64,000 bases of DNA from Fulvivirga sp. M361 (GCF_007097395.1 NZ_VKDC01000005.1:62001-126000); one strand, 5' to 3'. Counted from the first letter of the stretch, positions 15,051-24,696 are shown. Notes: generated from the sequence alone by a model not told the origin. A program made the numbers and translations.

Positions 15051-17378
15051 TTAGTGGGAAGTCTTTATTTTTACTGGTAGTTCTATCGTGAATGATGTTC
15101 CCTCTCCGGGAATTGATTCTGCCCATATTTTACCTCCATGCCGCTCTATTATTTTACGACAAATGGCCAGTCCCAGCCCTGTACCTTCGTAGTCGCTTCT
15201 GCCGTGCAATCGTTCAAATAAACTAAATATTTTTTTCGAATACTGTGGGTCAAAGCCTATTCCATTGTCTTTCACTATTATGTGCACTACGTCTTTTTTT
15301 GACTCACTCCAAATCTTTATTTCAGGGCGTCTTTCAGGCGACGAAAATTTAAGCGCATTTTGGAGCAGGTTTAAAAATACGCGTTGTATTTGGTTTTCAT
15401 CTCCGGAAATATGATTTAGTGTTTCTATACTGATAGATCCATTTTTCTGTTCAAAAAGTACTTGTAAATCCTGAACCACGTCCCGGAGCATTTTATCCAG
15501 ATCAATAGTCACAAATGGTTGGGCTTTCGTGGTAATTCGAGAAAAACTCAATAAATTTTGGATCAGGACCTGCATACGGTTGGCCGCATTCATCATACGG
15601 GTAATATAATCGATAGAGCGATCATCCAGGCTCTTATTAATATGCTGAAGTCTTTCACCGAATGACTGGATTTTCCGAAGAGGCTCCTGCAAATCGTGAG
15701 AGGCTACATAGGCGAACTGCTCAAGTTCAGCATTGGAACGCTGCACTTCTATTAGCACTTTTTTTAGTCTTTTTTCAGCTTGAAGCCGGGTTTTCACTTC
15801 GCTGCTGAGTTCAGCTGTACGTAATGATACCATCTCTTCCAGTTGCCGGTTGATGGTCTTTAATCGCTCCGACTTGGCCAACACGTAGTTCATCAGAGAG
15901 TTTCTGAACTTAAGCGCTGTGGAGATCTCTACATGTTCCCATTTAAGAGATTGATGGTATACATTCTCTTTCCATAGCGCAAAGGAGCTTCTGGGCATCA
16001 GTCTGTGGCTGCCGTCATCCGTAAACTCAATTATCTTTTCAGGTTTACCTCCCCAGTTTTTGGTTTCTATCACTTCCGGCCTGAACCAGATGAGTATTAA
16101 ATCTTCTGCCAACAATAAGGGCAGGGCCAAAATACCACTGGCCACCTCACCAAACACTTCAAATTTTTGATCCTCTTTTGGTAAACGATGGGTATGGTAT
16201 TCAGAGGCATTTGCAGTTTTGTTTTTCAACCACTGAATGATCATTCGTGTTTGCGCCTCAGTAGGGGTTTTGCCAAATTGTTCCAGTTTTCCGGTTAGAT
16301 TCCACGCCAGCCCTTCGGCTCTGACCATTTTTAAAAGTGTGGAGATCTCCTTCTTCAACCCTTCTTCAAAATCCAACTCATTTGCCATTCTTTCCACCAG
16401 GACCGCGTTGAGTGTTTGCAGTTCGCCTTCTACCTTTCCAAGGTCACTGCGTCTTCTCATGGTGATCAGGTAGGAGATCATTTGCCCCATAAATGTTGCT
16501 GCCTCCCTGATTTTGAAAGGAACCATATGCGGACTATAGTGATGGCATGCTATTAACCCCCACAGATGACCTTCCACTACAATACTGACAGACATAGAAG
16601 CACCTACGCCCATATTTTTCAGGTACTGTATATGTATAGGTGATACACTTCTTAAGGTACTGGTACTCAAGTCCAGTGCATTGGTATCCGGAATAATCGG
16701 ACTTGGTACCGCATTCACATCGGCTATGATCCGGATAGGACTCTTCAGATATAGAGCCCGAGCCTGGGCTGGAATATCCGACTCCGGAAAGTGTTGACGC
16801 AAAAATGAATTGAGCCTTGGTATTTTACATTCGGCTACCACCTCACCATTGTATTCCTCGTCGAACCGGTACATCATTACCCTATCAAAGCCAGTGAGCC
16901 GTTGAATTTCCCTTACTGATTCATTGAAAATATCCTGCTCGGATTGAACATGGACCAGGTCAGCGATAAAGGTTTTTATTTTATTATCGAAGTTGGCAAA
17001 AAGTAGTTTTTCTTCACTCGCGGCTTCCAGATCCAGGATGATGAATTGTTCGTTTTCACTTACAATGACATTATAAGGTTGTGTTTCATTAATTACCACA
17101 CGCAACGGATTACTCTGAATGAAAGATCTTCCACTATGTACTGCCATTAATTCTTCGGTGAAAATCTCTCCCAACAACTCAGCAATCGGGCGACCGGGTA
17201 AATCGCCCGGCAAAAGATTGGTGATATTTTGAACGTTCGCACTAACACGGCTGATCGAATAGTGTGACGGATCTAAAGCTATAAGAATCCCGTGCGGTTG
17301 TATGCTCCCGGGAATGTGGATCGGCTCTTCCGAACAATTATCCAGAGTTACATTGAATTTACCCATACCATCAGTCAA
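15051..17378 (-). CDS. bphP: Bacteriophytochrome sensor histidine kinase
   Basis: The 775-residue red/far-red photoreceptor kinase has PAS, GAF and PHY domains, then a coiled coil, HisKA and HATPase. The biliverdin-attachment cysteine is in place (DNCSEEPIHIPGSIQPHG, Cys 15). The GAF domain carries ESDIPAQAR and the ACHHYSPH stretch. The PHY tongue has PRSSFALWKE. The kinase has the H-box FAYVASHDLQEPLRK, the N-box NLLQNALKF, DNGIGFD and GTGLGLAIC, so it should autophosphorylate. It overlaps the heme oxygenase gene by 8 bases; that enzyme makes the chromophore, and the response regulator is the likely phosphate acceptor. Confidence 0.95.
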   Translation of the reverse strand: MTDGMGKFNVTLDNCSEEPIHIPGSIQPHGILIALDPSHYSISRVSANVQNITNLLPGDLPGRPIAELLGEIFTEELMAVHSGRSFIQSNPLRVVINETQPYNVIVSENEQFIILDLEAASEEKLLFANFDNKIKTFIADLVHVQSEQDIFNESVREIQRLTGFDRVMMYRFDEEYNGEVVAECKIPRLNSFLRQHFPESDIPAQARALYLKSPIRIIADVNAVPSPIIPDTNALDLSTSTLRSVSPIHIQYLKNMGVGASMSVSIVVEGHLWGLIACHHYSPHMVPFKIREAATFMGQMISYLITMRRRSDLGKVEGELQTLNAVLVERMANELDFEEGLKKEISTLLKMVRAEGLAWNLTGKLEQFGKTPTEAQTRMIIQWLKNKTANASEYHTHRLPKEDQKFEVFGEVASGILALPLLLAEDLILIWFRPEVIETKNWGGKPEKIIEFTDDGSHRLMPRSSFALWKENVYHQSLKWEHVEISTALKFRNSLMNYVLAKSERLKTINRQLEEMVSLRTAELSSEVKTRLQAEKRLKKVLIEVQRSNAELEQFAYVASHDLQEPLRKIQSFGERLQHINKSLDDRSIDYITRMMNAANRMQVLIQNLLSFSRITTKAQPFVTIDLDKMLRDVVQDLQVLFEQKNGSISIETLNHISGDENQIQRVFLNLLQNALKFSSPERRPEIKIWSESKKDVVHIIVKDNGIGFDPQYSKKIFSLFERLHGRSDYEGTGLGLAICRKIIERHGGKIWAESIPGEGTSFTIELPVKIKTSH

Positions 17379-17937
17379 AAACTATATTCATATAACCGAA
17401 AGCAACACGGGCCCCTTTTAATATTTGCTGGTGTTCGCGGGGGTTATCTTCAGCGTATTGCATTACATAGTTGGTAAATTTTTTCCACATAACCCCACGT
17501 TGATCTCCGTAACTATTAAAAAAATTCAGACATTCTTCCCATACCATCCAATCTAATTTACGCAACCCGCCGACAATGTATTTTCCACCTAACGTTGCTC
17601 CTTCCATCACATACAACATTCCCAGAGCAATCCCATAGTTTTCAGCAGCAGCTAATTCATACAAGTCACTATCGGATAATTTCATACCGGTTATGCTTTC
17701 CATATAGCTTAAGTCTTTTTTTAGCAGCGGGATCTTGGTCCTGTCATTTAGTAAAAGCCTTATTTCCTGAACAGCATTAATAGAATGTTCTAATTGGCTG
17801 TAAGCATAGTAAAATTTTGCGATTAGTTGATGATATTCTGAAGGTAATAGATTTGGCTTGAAAAGTACTGCACCCAATTTTACCTCCAGGCTTTCATGAA
17901 ACCCCGCGGTATAAGTCTTAATATGATCCAGGATCAC
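17371..17937 (-). CDS. bphO: Biliverdin-producing heme oxygenase
   Basis: The 188-residue all-helical heme oxygenase opens heme to biliverdin, CO and iron. The proximal histidine is in TAGFHESLE near residue 14. The distal-helix glycine motif appears as LYVMEGATLGGKYI. The middle gene of the operon, it starts 4 bases after the response regulator and overlaps the phytochrome start by 8 bases. This bphO-bphP linkage provides chromophore for the photoreceptor, so an iron-acquisition role is less likely. Confidence 0.9.
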   Translation of the reverse strand: MILDHIKTYTAGFHESLEVKLGAVLFKPNLLPSEYHQLIAKFYYAYSQLEHSINAVQEIRLLLNDRTKIPLLKKDLSYMESITGMKLSDSDLYELAAAENYGIALGMLYVMEGATLGGKYIVGGLRKLDWMVWEECLNFFNSYGDQRGVMWKKFTNYVMQYAEDNPREHQQILKGARVAFGYMNIVFD

Positions 17938-17941
17938 TGAT

Positions 17942-18361
17942 CTAATGGACTAAAGCTGCTTTTTCAAACCAATACCTCTTAATAATGCCTACCGTATCCA
18001 CTAACTCTGAAAATAAACTGGGTTTGGTGATATAGGTATTGCCGCCTTCCTGGTACGCCAGTCTGATGTCTTCTTCAGCATTAGACGTAGTAAAAATGAT
18101 AATAGGTATATGTTTTAGCAGGTTATTGGCTCTTATTTCTTTCAACGCCTCACGACCATCTTTTTTCGGCATATTTAAGTCCAGCATTATGATGTCTGGC
18201 AGTTCAACTCTGTCTTTTAGCAAGGTTAAAAGTTCATCTCCATCTCCTGCAAACGACGTTGTTAACAAACTAATCCCGTTTTCCTTGAAAGCATCTTCAA
18301 TCAAAAGACGATCATCCAGATCATCCTCAGCTATCATTATTTGTATTGATCTAGATATCAT
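17942..18361 (-). CDS. Single-domain response regulator (Rcp1/CheY-like)
   Basis: The 139-residue receiver domain has no output domain. The acidic pocket (IAEDDLDDRLL), the phosphoacceptor aspartate (IMLDLNMPKKDG), the FTTSN threonine/serine switch and the lysine in YITKPSLFSE are all present. The extended DLDDRLLIEDAF start and the long final helix resemble Rcp1-type partners of phytochromes. It is the first gene of the operon, so it should be the cognate phosphoacceptor. How the signal reaches gene expression is not evident, since no DNA-binding domain is present. Confidence 0.9.
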   Translation of the reverse strand: MISRSIQIMIAEDDLDDRLLIEDAFKENGISLLTTSFAGDGDELLTLLKDRVELPDIIMLDLNMPKKDGREALKEIRANNLLKHIPIIIFTTSNAEEDIRLAYQEGGNTYITKPSLFSELVDTVGIIKRYWFEKAALVH

Positions 18362-18400
18362 AAAGCTTAGTTTTTAATAAAAATCACACTAAATTAGAAC

Positions 18401-18414
18401 ATTAACTAGTTAAT
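18401..18414. promoter_or_regulatory. Perfect 14-bp palindrome between the phytochrome operon and the S24 repressor
   Basis: The sequence ATTAACTAGTTAAT is its own reverse complement. It lies 40 bases before the response regulator start and 71 bases before the repressor start. A natural reading is an operator for the adjacent XRE/S24 protein controlling both directions. The surrounding DNA is AT-rich, so a chance palindrome is possible. Confidence 0.4.
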
Positions 18415-18484
18415 GAGCCATTTAATTATGCGCCCAAATATAAGATTGCTAATATTAACATGCAAAAATTAGTATATTAATATC

Positions 18485-19285
18485 ATGAAAAGTAATAACT
18501 TTGAAAAATCAAGACTGACAGTGTTGAGAGAAATGTTAGGTTTGTCTCAAAAGGATTTTGCTGACAATGTGGGCATTACGCAAGGTGCCTTGTCTCAATT
18601 GGAAACGGGTAAATCTCGTCTTTCTCTTGACTCGCTCCAGAAGATAAGCCTGGCTTTTAAAGCTAATTGTAATTGGTTAGTCAATGGTAAGGGTGATATT
18701 TTCATGAAAGAAATAACAAAAAATAAAGTACCGGTTCGTCAGTCCATTTTAACGGTGGACATAGAAGACACAGCTTTGGTACCGCTAGTGTTGGAAGAAG
18801 CATATGCAGGATATATAAATGGTTGCCAGGATACGGATTATTTAAGTACTTTGGATGTCTATAAAATTCCCGGCTATGAGAATGGCAATTACCGGCTCTT
18901 TGAAATCAACGGAGATAGTATGATCCCTACCATCTATCCAAGGGAAATTGTGGTGAGTGAATGCGTAGAAGACTGGGAAAACATTGAAAACGGCACATTA
19001 GCTATTGTTATCACCGAAGATGGGATAGTTGCTAAGCGGACTTATTTCTACGAAGAAGATCGTAACATGCTGATCTTAAAAAGTGATAACTCCAGTTATA
19101 AAACTTACAGTATTAACCTCGATGATGTGAGAGAAATCTGGACAGTACGTGCAAAAATTACCAACGTTTTCGCACAGGAGCAAACCATGGATGCCGGTAA
19201 ACTGGAGACATTAGAGGCTGACCTCAAAGAGTTGAAAGCACAGATGAAAAGCCTTAATACCCATAAACGTAAGAATGGGAATTGA
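18485..19285 (+). CDS. XRE-family transcriptional regulator with S24 (LexA/CI-like) peptidase domain
   Basis: The 266-residue repressor begins with a helix-turn-helix at about residues 10-62 (LSQKDFADNVGITQGALSQLETGKSRLS) and ends with an S24 peptidase fold. The self-cleavage elements are present: an Ala-Gly pair at 108-109 (EAYAGYING), the nucleophile Ser 145 in NGDSMIPTI and Lys 184 in IVAKRTYF, spaced almost as in LexA. It may therefore be inactivated by autocleavage under stress. A coiled-coil tail of about 30 residues follows. It is divergent from the phytochrome operon with a palindrome between. No phage genes are nearby, so it looks chromosomal. Confidence 0.85.
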   Translation: MKSNNFEKSRLTVLREMLGLSQKDFADNVGITQGALSQLETGKSRLSLDSLQKISLAFKANCNWLVNGKGDIFMKEITKNKVPVRQSILTVDIEDTALVPLVLEEAYAGYINGCQDTDYLSTLDVYKIPGYENGNYRLFEINGDSMIPTIYPREIVVSECVEDWENIENGTLAIVITEDGIVAKRTYFYEEDRNMLILKSDNSSYKTYSINLDDVREIWTVRAKITNVFAQEQTMDAGKLETLEADLKELKAQMKSLNTHKRKNGN

Positions 19286-19338
19286 TCCAACTTGTTTAAC
19301 GTCCCACCTGAGTCAGCATGAACATCTCCTGACAGTCG

Positions 19339-22300
19339 TCAGAAGAACATCCCTGCCCTAAAATAGAAGTAGTTACCTTCCTCCGATATTCCCAGGCCTC
19401 CTGAGGTCATCAGGAACTTAAAAAAATTGACCCAAATACCCGGGCCGTATCCTCTGTGCCATTTTTTGCTGTCAAAAGCTGTATTGCCCGACCATACCCG
19501 TCCATGGTCTATGAACCCAAATACCCCCCAGTATCCGTTAAAGAGGTAATTTTTGACACGGCTTACCCCCATCCGTAGTTCGGTGTTTTGAAATACGGCC
19601 GTTTCTCCTGCAAATCGTTGCATCCGGTAGCCTCTTAAATTTGTGTTCCCACCCACAAAAGAAGACAAGTAGAACGGATAACTACCGCTGTTAGACTGTA
19701 CTCCAAAACGTGTCGCTATCGTAAGATAAAAAGGTAAATTGGGAGTTAAATAAGCAGAGAAATCAGATTGTACACGTATGAACTCGTCAGAACCATTGGT
19801 ATTGTTTAAGTAATTGACCTTATTGTTCCATTGAAGGCCATTTCTTGGATAAATACTATTATCCCGCTTATCAATATTGAAGTAGAATTCGCTACCTATA
19901 AACCGCCCCGGTGACAGGTCCGTTTCGGATGTAAAAATCTCACTATCAATAACATTACCGTCATTTTGAGCGGCATCGTAGTAATTAAAAGTAGGCCCTA
20001 TTCCTATTTTTAACGCCTCTCCGATGCTTTTCTGGATATGTATTTTCTGAGAAAACCCACCCAGGTTTACGCGATAAAAATCAATATTTTCAGTCTTCAC
20101 TGTTCCGTTACCGGTACCGAAATAGTTAAACACGTATTGCGGTGAATAATAATGTGTATTGATCATCAAGTCCCAATTATACCCTAACAGGTCCGGGAAC
20201 TCACCTTCGTATGACACGTTATAGGCATCAATACTCGTCGCATAGTTGGCTATTAGCGTATGTGAAGATTTAAAAGGATCGCGCTGAAAGCCATACGTTT
20301 TCCAGTTAACCCCTCCCCCTAAGAATAATCCTGCGTCCTGATTGAATTGAACGGACAATCTCGGCCCCAGGTAATTGTACTTATATTCATCAGGAGTATA
20401 TGTTGTAATATATTCCCTGTTGGATGCTTTAATTTTAATATTTTCCTCATCCGCTTCCAGCCCATTAAAAAATTTCTTTTTATACACAATGACATTCTTG
20501 GCGTCGCTTTCATTGGTTACAAGCTCTGTTTCAGGACCTGTGATAACCCTGATTTTGATCGCTCTGTTTTTTGCTCCTGTCACGTGTATCTCATCATTTC
20601 CCTCAAAGGTATATACCCTTATCTCTTTGGTTGTGGCAGGAGCAAAAGTCCGTTTGTATATTTCCTTGACCACATCACCTTCTTTTTTCATTTTATGAAT
20701 GCTCACTATCACTTCACCGCCTGGCTGCCGTTCTATTTCAAATTTTTCATGCTTGTCTGTACCTAAGACATCCACATGTTTACTTAACGCGTCATACCAT
20801 ACAATGGCCGCACTCATGAGTTCATCTCTGCGGGACTTCAACTTGGCAATGATCTCTTCTCCGGAATGTGGATAAACTTCTTCAGGCAACTGAAGAATGG
20901 CCTTCTCTATCACTTCATCCGTCAATGAAGCCTGCAATTCTTTTACCGTCGTACGCCAATCATCGATCGATAATTCATTGAGCAATTGCCTGTCAAGTGG
21001 ATTTCCTGACATTGCCAAACCTATGGGATCTTCATATTCATAACCAAAGTGGGTGACATTTCTAATAGCCCACTTTCTTGATGCCAACCAGGGAATAAAC
21101 CCGTCATATTTAGTATACACCTGGTCTCTGTCTCTTGGAATAGGTTTAAAAATAACGCCTTTTCCCTCTTTTTCTACTTCTGACCAACGCCATTGGTCTT
21201 CATGCCTGTCCCAATCATTGATAATCAGATCAAACAGTCGTGATTTCAGATATAATAGTTCATCCACCTCGTTATCATTATCATCCTTTAAGTTTTCCAG
21301 CATCGTTGGAGTGCTTACAGCATTATGGGTACGGCCAAAACGTTTGAATTCACTCAAGTCCTCATCGGGTCGAATTTCAAACAATGCAGTCATACCGCCA
21401 AACGTATTCAAATATTCTCCGAGTATGGGAGAATAAGGAATATAAACCAGCTTAGGGTTTGTATGATATAAAGATGCTGCTTTGGCCATTGGAGCAATCG
21501 TGAAAGCTCCAAAGGGATGAGCCGACGAGATCTGGTCTTGTATCAGGTCCTGTGCAAAGGTGTTATGGAAAGGACTTGGTATAGCTCCTGACGGATTTTT
21601 ATTGACCGATCTGAGGTTATACTGATTTCCGTCATCCCCCATCATACGCAAAGAGATAGTTTGCTGGCCGCCGCCCTGTTTGATAGGCCTTAAACCTCCG
21701 CCGACCTTATTTATATTAAGATAGTCAACACTGACCGGAGTGGTCCATTCATCGCGATAATGGTCTCCTAACAAAAACTTTCGAAACCCACTGGCTTTGT
21801 ATCCCTTTCCTGCTATTATTATCTTTGTACTGTCAGCATAATCCACTGAAGCCACCTCTTCCTGAACTGAAGGAGTTGTAGTAGGGTCTAAAGCATACAG
21901 AGGGGCACGAAAAGTCAATTCGCCCTCCGGTGTATCACCAACGGCATAAAATGTCACCCATACCTCACCGTTTTCATAATAATCTATCTTCGAAAACCCT
22001 TGCGCACTTTGTACATAGGACGCTTTTAACCCTTCTCTTGCATAATTTACCTTCGAACCACTTCCACTGACTATGAAGTTTTTATCCTTGATCTGTGTGA
22101 GTTGAAGGTTATGATCATGCCCGGAGGCAAAGGTGACATTCTTTACATCTTCTACGGCAGTAAGCAAGCCTTCTTTCAGCTCCTGGTATCGTGAATTTGG
22201 TATATCTTGCCGGCTTATACCGTATCGCCTGAAAAGCGTGTAGAATGACCCCAGACCAGGCAATGGAATATACAGTTTATCATTGATCAGGGATAAGGGA

Positions 22301-23058
22301 AACAGGTTATCCTTTAGAGAAAAATAACCGCCATGGTTGCCATTGCTGTAAAGTGGGTGGTGCAGGGCCACCAGAATATGTTTACCTTCATTACGTTTGA
22401 CAGCGCGCCTGAATTCGAAGAAGAAGTCCTGATCACTTTCTACGGTGCAATCGGGATATTTAGGTTTATAATGCTCATGGAGGTACCATTCGCTATCTAA
22501 AAATATGATGACCAAATCTTCTCCTACAGCCCTTTCAACGGGACCCGGGCATCCGTTTTTGGGAAAATACACTTCTTCTCGCTGCAAATAGTCTTCTATA
22601 AACCTTTGTTCCCGGACCACTGCCCTAAACCCACCAGGGTTGCTATGATTCCAATCATGGTTACCAGGAATATAGAAAATGTTACCCTTAAGATTTTTTA
22701 TGGCGTCTAGCTGAATGGTAATGGCTTCCTCTGCCTGGGCCCTTTGAAAATCATCACGGGCAGGCAGGCCTTTTTCATAAATGTTATCACCTAAAAAGAT
22801 AATACTATTGTCAGTAGAATCAGATGTCTGCTCTATTGATTTGAGATGGTAGTCCAGTAAGTTGAACAACGGGTCTTTCCCATCAGGCTTGGGCGCACCT
22901 GTATCACCTACCAGGAATACAGAACGCACAACCTTATTGTCTTTAGGGGTGATGGCCTGCTTCCACTTTCTATGTTGAAATGAATAAAATGGTGTCTTGG
23001 TACCACATCCTGATACTATAAAAATGAAAAATAGCGCGTGTAGAAATTGCTTAGACAT
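19339..23058 (-). CDS. Lipoprotein fusing a metallophosphoesterase, a DRH/DRD-motif domain and an Omp85-like beta-barrel
   Basis: The protein has 1239 residues from the lipoprotein start at 23058 (lipobox FIVSGC). The first 330 residues are a calcineurin-like phosphoesterase: LVGDTGAP, LGDNIYEKG, PGNHDW, ALHHPLYS and SGHDHNLQ are all present, so the two-metal site should be active. A central region of about 450 residues contains DWDRHEDQWRW and PRDRDQVY (around residues 610-640), a pattern reminiscent of kinase-like folds. The last 400 residues form a barrel with the Omp85 hallmark GGNTNLRGYR and a terminal phenylalanine. It presumably sits in the outer membrane. The in-frame start at 23187 is upstream of the signal peptide and unlikely. 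Confidence 0.8.
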   Translation of the reverse strand: MSKQFLHALFFIFIVSGCGTKTPFYSFQHRKWKQAITPKDNKVVRSVFLVGDTGAPKPDGKDPLFNLLDYHLKSIEQTSDSTDNSIIFLGDNIYEKGLPARDDFQRAQAEEAITIQLDAIKNLKGNIFYIPGNHDWNHSNPGGFRAVVREQRFIEDYLQREEVYFPKNGCPGPVERAVGEDLVIIFLDSEWYLHEHYKPKYPDCTVESDQDFFFEFRRAVKRNEGKHILVALHHPLYSNGNHGGYFSLKDNLFPLSLINDKLYIPLPGLGSFYTLFRRYGISRQDIPNSRYQELKEGLLTAVEDVKNVTFASGHDHNLQLTQIKDKNFIVSGSGSKVNYAREGLKASYVQSAQGFSKIDYYENGEVWVTFYAVGDTPEGELTFRAPLYALDPTTTPSVQEEVASVDYADSTKIIIAGKGYKASGFRKFLLGDHYRDEWTTPVSVDYLNINKVGGGLRPIKQGGGQQTISLRMMGDDGNQYNLRSVNKNPSGAIPSPFHNTFAQDLIQDQISSAHPFGAFTIAPMAKAASLYHTNPKLVYIPYSPILGEYLNTFGGMTALFEIRPDEDLSEFKRFGRTHNAVSTPTMLENLKDDNDNEVDELLYLKSRLFDLIINDWDRHEDQWRWSEVEKEGKGVIFKPIPRDRDQVYTKYDGFIPWLASRKWAIRNVTHFGYEYEDPIGLAMSGNPLDRQLLNELSIDDWRTTVKELQASLTDEVIEKAILQLPEEVYPHSGEEIIAKLKSRRDELMSAAIVWYDALSKHVDVLGTDKHEKFEIERQPGGEVIVSIHKMKKEGDVVKEIYKRTFAPATTKEIRVYTFEGNDEIHVTGAKNRAIKIRVITGPETELVTNESDAKNVIVYKKKFFNGLEADEENIKIKASNREYITTYTPDEYKYNYLGPRLSVQFNQDAGLFLGGGVNWKTYGFQRDPFKSSHTLIANYATSIDAYNVSYEGEFPDLLGYNWDLMINTHYYSPQYVFNYFGTGNGTVKTENIDFYRVNLGGFSQKIHIQKSIGEALKIGIGPTFNYYDAAQNDGNVIDSEIFTSETDLSPGRFIGSEFYFNIDKRDNSIYPRNGLQWNNKVNYLNNTNGSDEFIRVQSDFSAYLTPNLPFYLTIATRFGVQSNSGSYPFYLSSFVGGNTNLRGYRMQRFAGETAVFQNTELRMGVSRVKNYLFNGYWGVFGFIDHGRVWSGNTAFDSKKWHRGYGPGIWVNFFKFLMTSGGLGISEEGNYFYFRAGMFF

Positions 23059-23169
23059 AATTACCTCAAATGGATTTTTTAGCAATCCCTTCTCAAAAGC
23101 AATACTAGAATTTAAAAAGGGCCTTCCTTCTAAATATGATGCATATCGGGAATGTGCTAGGTCACATTT

Positions 23170-23189
23170 TTGTAGAAATAATTCCACAA
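23170..23189. promoter_or_regulatory. Recurrent palindromic site E (TTGTAGA-N6-TCCACAA)
   Basis: One mismatch short of a perfect palindrome, this site lies 111 bases before the start of the phosphoesterase-Omp85 gene. Read toward that gene it is TTGTGGA-N6-TCTACAA followed by A-rich DNA, in parallel with site B. Confidence 0.5.
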
Positions 23190-23315
23190 CTTACACACTA
23201 CGGAATCAACGGACCATATCGTATGTGGTCATGGCAACGGCTTTGGGAAACTTTAGTGATTCCGGCATATCTATTGAAAAGAGCTCAATATGTATAACTG
23301 AAATCATTAATTACT

Positions 23316-23471
23316 ATGGAAATCTTATTAATTGTATTGCTATATACTATTGTTCCTATTCTTCTTTTTATGGGAGTGATGTACCTGATCAGAAGAAAAA
23401 GAGAGGAAAAACTAAGCCGCAGACCCAGTCACAGAATAAACGATATTAAAGCCGAAGAAGTCAGCTCTTAA
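23316..23471 (+). CDS. 51-residue single-span membrane protein (short ORF)
   Basis: A frame from ATG 23316 to TAA 23469-23471 encodes an N-terminal membrane helix (LLIVLLYTIVPILLFMGVMYLI) followed at once by a basic stop-transfer run (RRKRE) and a polar tail. The composition is far from random and fits a small inner-membrane protein. It is the only candidate between the phosphoesterase gene and the HD-PycTM gene, and is convergent with the latter, whose end is 14 bases away. Function unknown. Confidence 0.5.
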   Translation: MEILLIVLLYTIVPILLFMGVMYLIRRKREEKLSRRPSHRINDIKAEEVSS

Positions 23472-23484
23472 TACATTTAAGATC

Positions 23485-24696
23485 CTACTGCAGATTAGTA
23501 ATTAGGAATATAGAGAGGAAGCCAATGACACAAAGCGTAATCCCTATTATAAATGCCGTGTAGCTTATTGAAAGCAAGCGGTATTTTTCTTTAAGTACAA
23601 GCCCCAGGTTATAGATGTCTTTTGACATGCTGTCGTACAATTCCTTTTGATTGTTTTTAAGTTCTGTCAGATGCCTTGTAAACTCTTCTTGAGATACTTC
23701 CAGGAAGTTACCAAAGTACAACAGGGTCATATCTTTCCTTTTCATCTTTTTCCGGGTCACCTTTTTTTCAGTCACTTTTGGTCTTGCTGACATGACAGCG
23801 AAAAACACCGATACCAGCGAACCTAACAGCAAAGTGAAGATCGGAATAGTAAAACGTAAGCTTTCTAGCTGCAGCCCTTCAAAAACGGAAAAACTGGCTC
23901 CTGAAAGGGTAACGATCACCGAAATTAAGATCGTATTGATACTGATCATCATATTAGCCTTACCATCGGCAATGGCGCTAAAGTTAATATGGTTACGATA
24001 ATTAGACCGGTACAAAGTATCTATACCACGGCCGAAGTCCTTTCCCGTTTGTAATCGACGGGTGATCTTTTCCGCATCCAGGATGTTATCTCTTTGTTTA
24101 AGTATATTTTTATTCCTTCTACTACCAAATGCTTTTTGAGCATAAGTAGTAATGAAAGTGTTATTGATTAAAAAGTCATATTGTTTTTTTTGCCACTCCA
24201 GTTCTGTAAACTCTTTATTTTCAATAGCTTCCAATTCTGCTCTTAACAACTCTCCTATCCTAAAAAAGCGCTTACGCCCGAGGTGTGACAGATCAGCGTC
24301 ATGTAATATCTCTTCCAAAAGTGAAGAAGCTTCTTTTTTAATGTCTGTACTTAATATTAATTGGCTTACCTGCTCTATTTTCTCTTTGTCATAATGGCGC
24401 TCATTCAAGAACTCTTTAGCGATTGTCACACTCTCCGTTTCATGGCCTTCCCGGCATTTCACATAGCCGGTATCATGAAACCATGCGGCCAGTTCGAGTA
24501 CCTCCAGCTCTGACTCTTCCAGCCTGGCCATACCTCCAAGCTCTACAGCCACTTCCGCTACATCTTTTGCATGATTATAATTGTGGAATAACCATTGACC
24601 GGAGGTTTTATTTTGCAAGAGCTTTTTAACAAAGCTTTTTGCTTCTTCGACTATATCAAGGTCAAGTTCGTTAGAAGTACTGGTTTTATCTGACAT
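23485..24696 (-). CDS. HD-domain phosphohydrolase fused to a Pycsar-effector (PycTM, DUF5706) membrane domain
   Basis: The 403-residue protein begins with an HD phosphohydrolase domain with intact metal ligands: NYNHA (His 42), AAWFHDTGY (His 74, Asp 75), EGHE (His 85) and LHDADLSHLG (Asp 133/135). A linker of about 90 residues follows. The C-terminal half is the PycTM type: IADGKANMMISINTILIS and LLYFGNFLEVSQEEF surround membrane helices near 248-268, 284-304 and 378-400, with a KEKYRLLSISY entry to the last helix. In Pycsar defence, such membrane domains respond to cCMP or cUMP and damage the membrane. The upstream gene 53 bases away has a nucleotidyl-cyclase fold, which makes a signalling pair likely. 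Confidence 0.8.
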   Translation of the reverse strand: MSDKTSTSNELDLDIVEEAKSFVKKLLQNKTSGQWLFHNYNHAKDVAEVAVELGGMARLEESELEVLELAAWFHDTGYVKCREGHETESVTIAKEFLNERHYDKEKIEQVSQLILSTDIKKEASSLLEEILHDADLSHLGRKRFFRIGELLRAELEAIENKEFTELEWQKKQYDFLINNTFITTYAQKAFGSRRNKNILKQRDNILDAEKITRRLQTGKDFGRGIDTLYRSNYRNHINFSAIADGKANMMISINTILISVIVTLSGASFSVFEGLQLESLRFTIPIFTLLLGSLVSVFFAVMSARPKVTEKKVTRKKMKRKDMTLLYFGNFLEVSQEEFTRHLTELKNNQKELYDSMSKDIYNLGLVLKEKYRLLSISYTAFIIGITLCVIGFLSIFLITNLQ

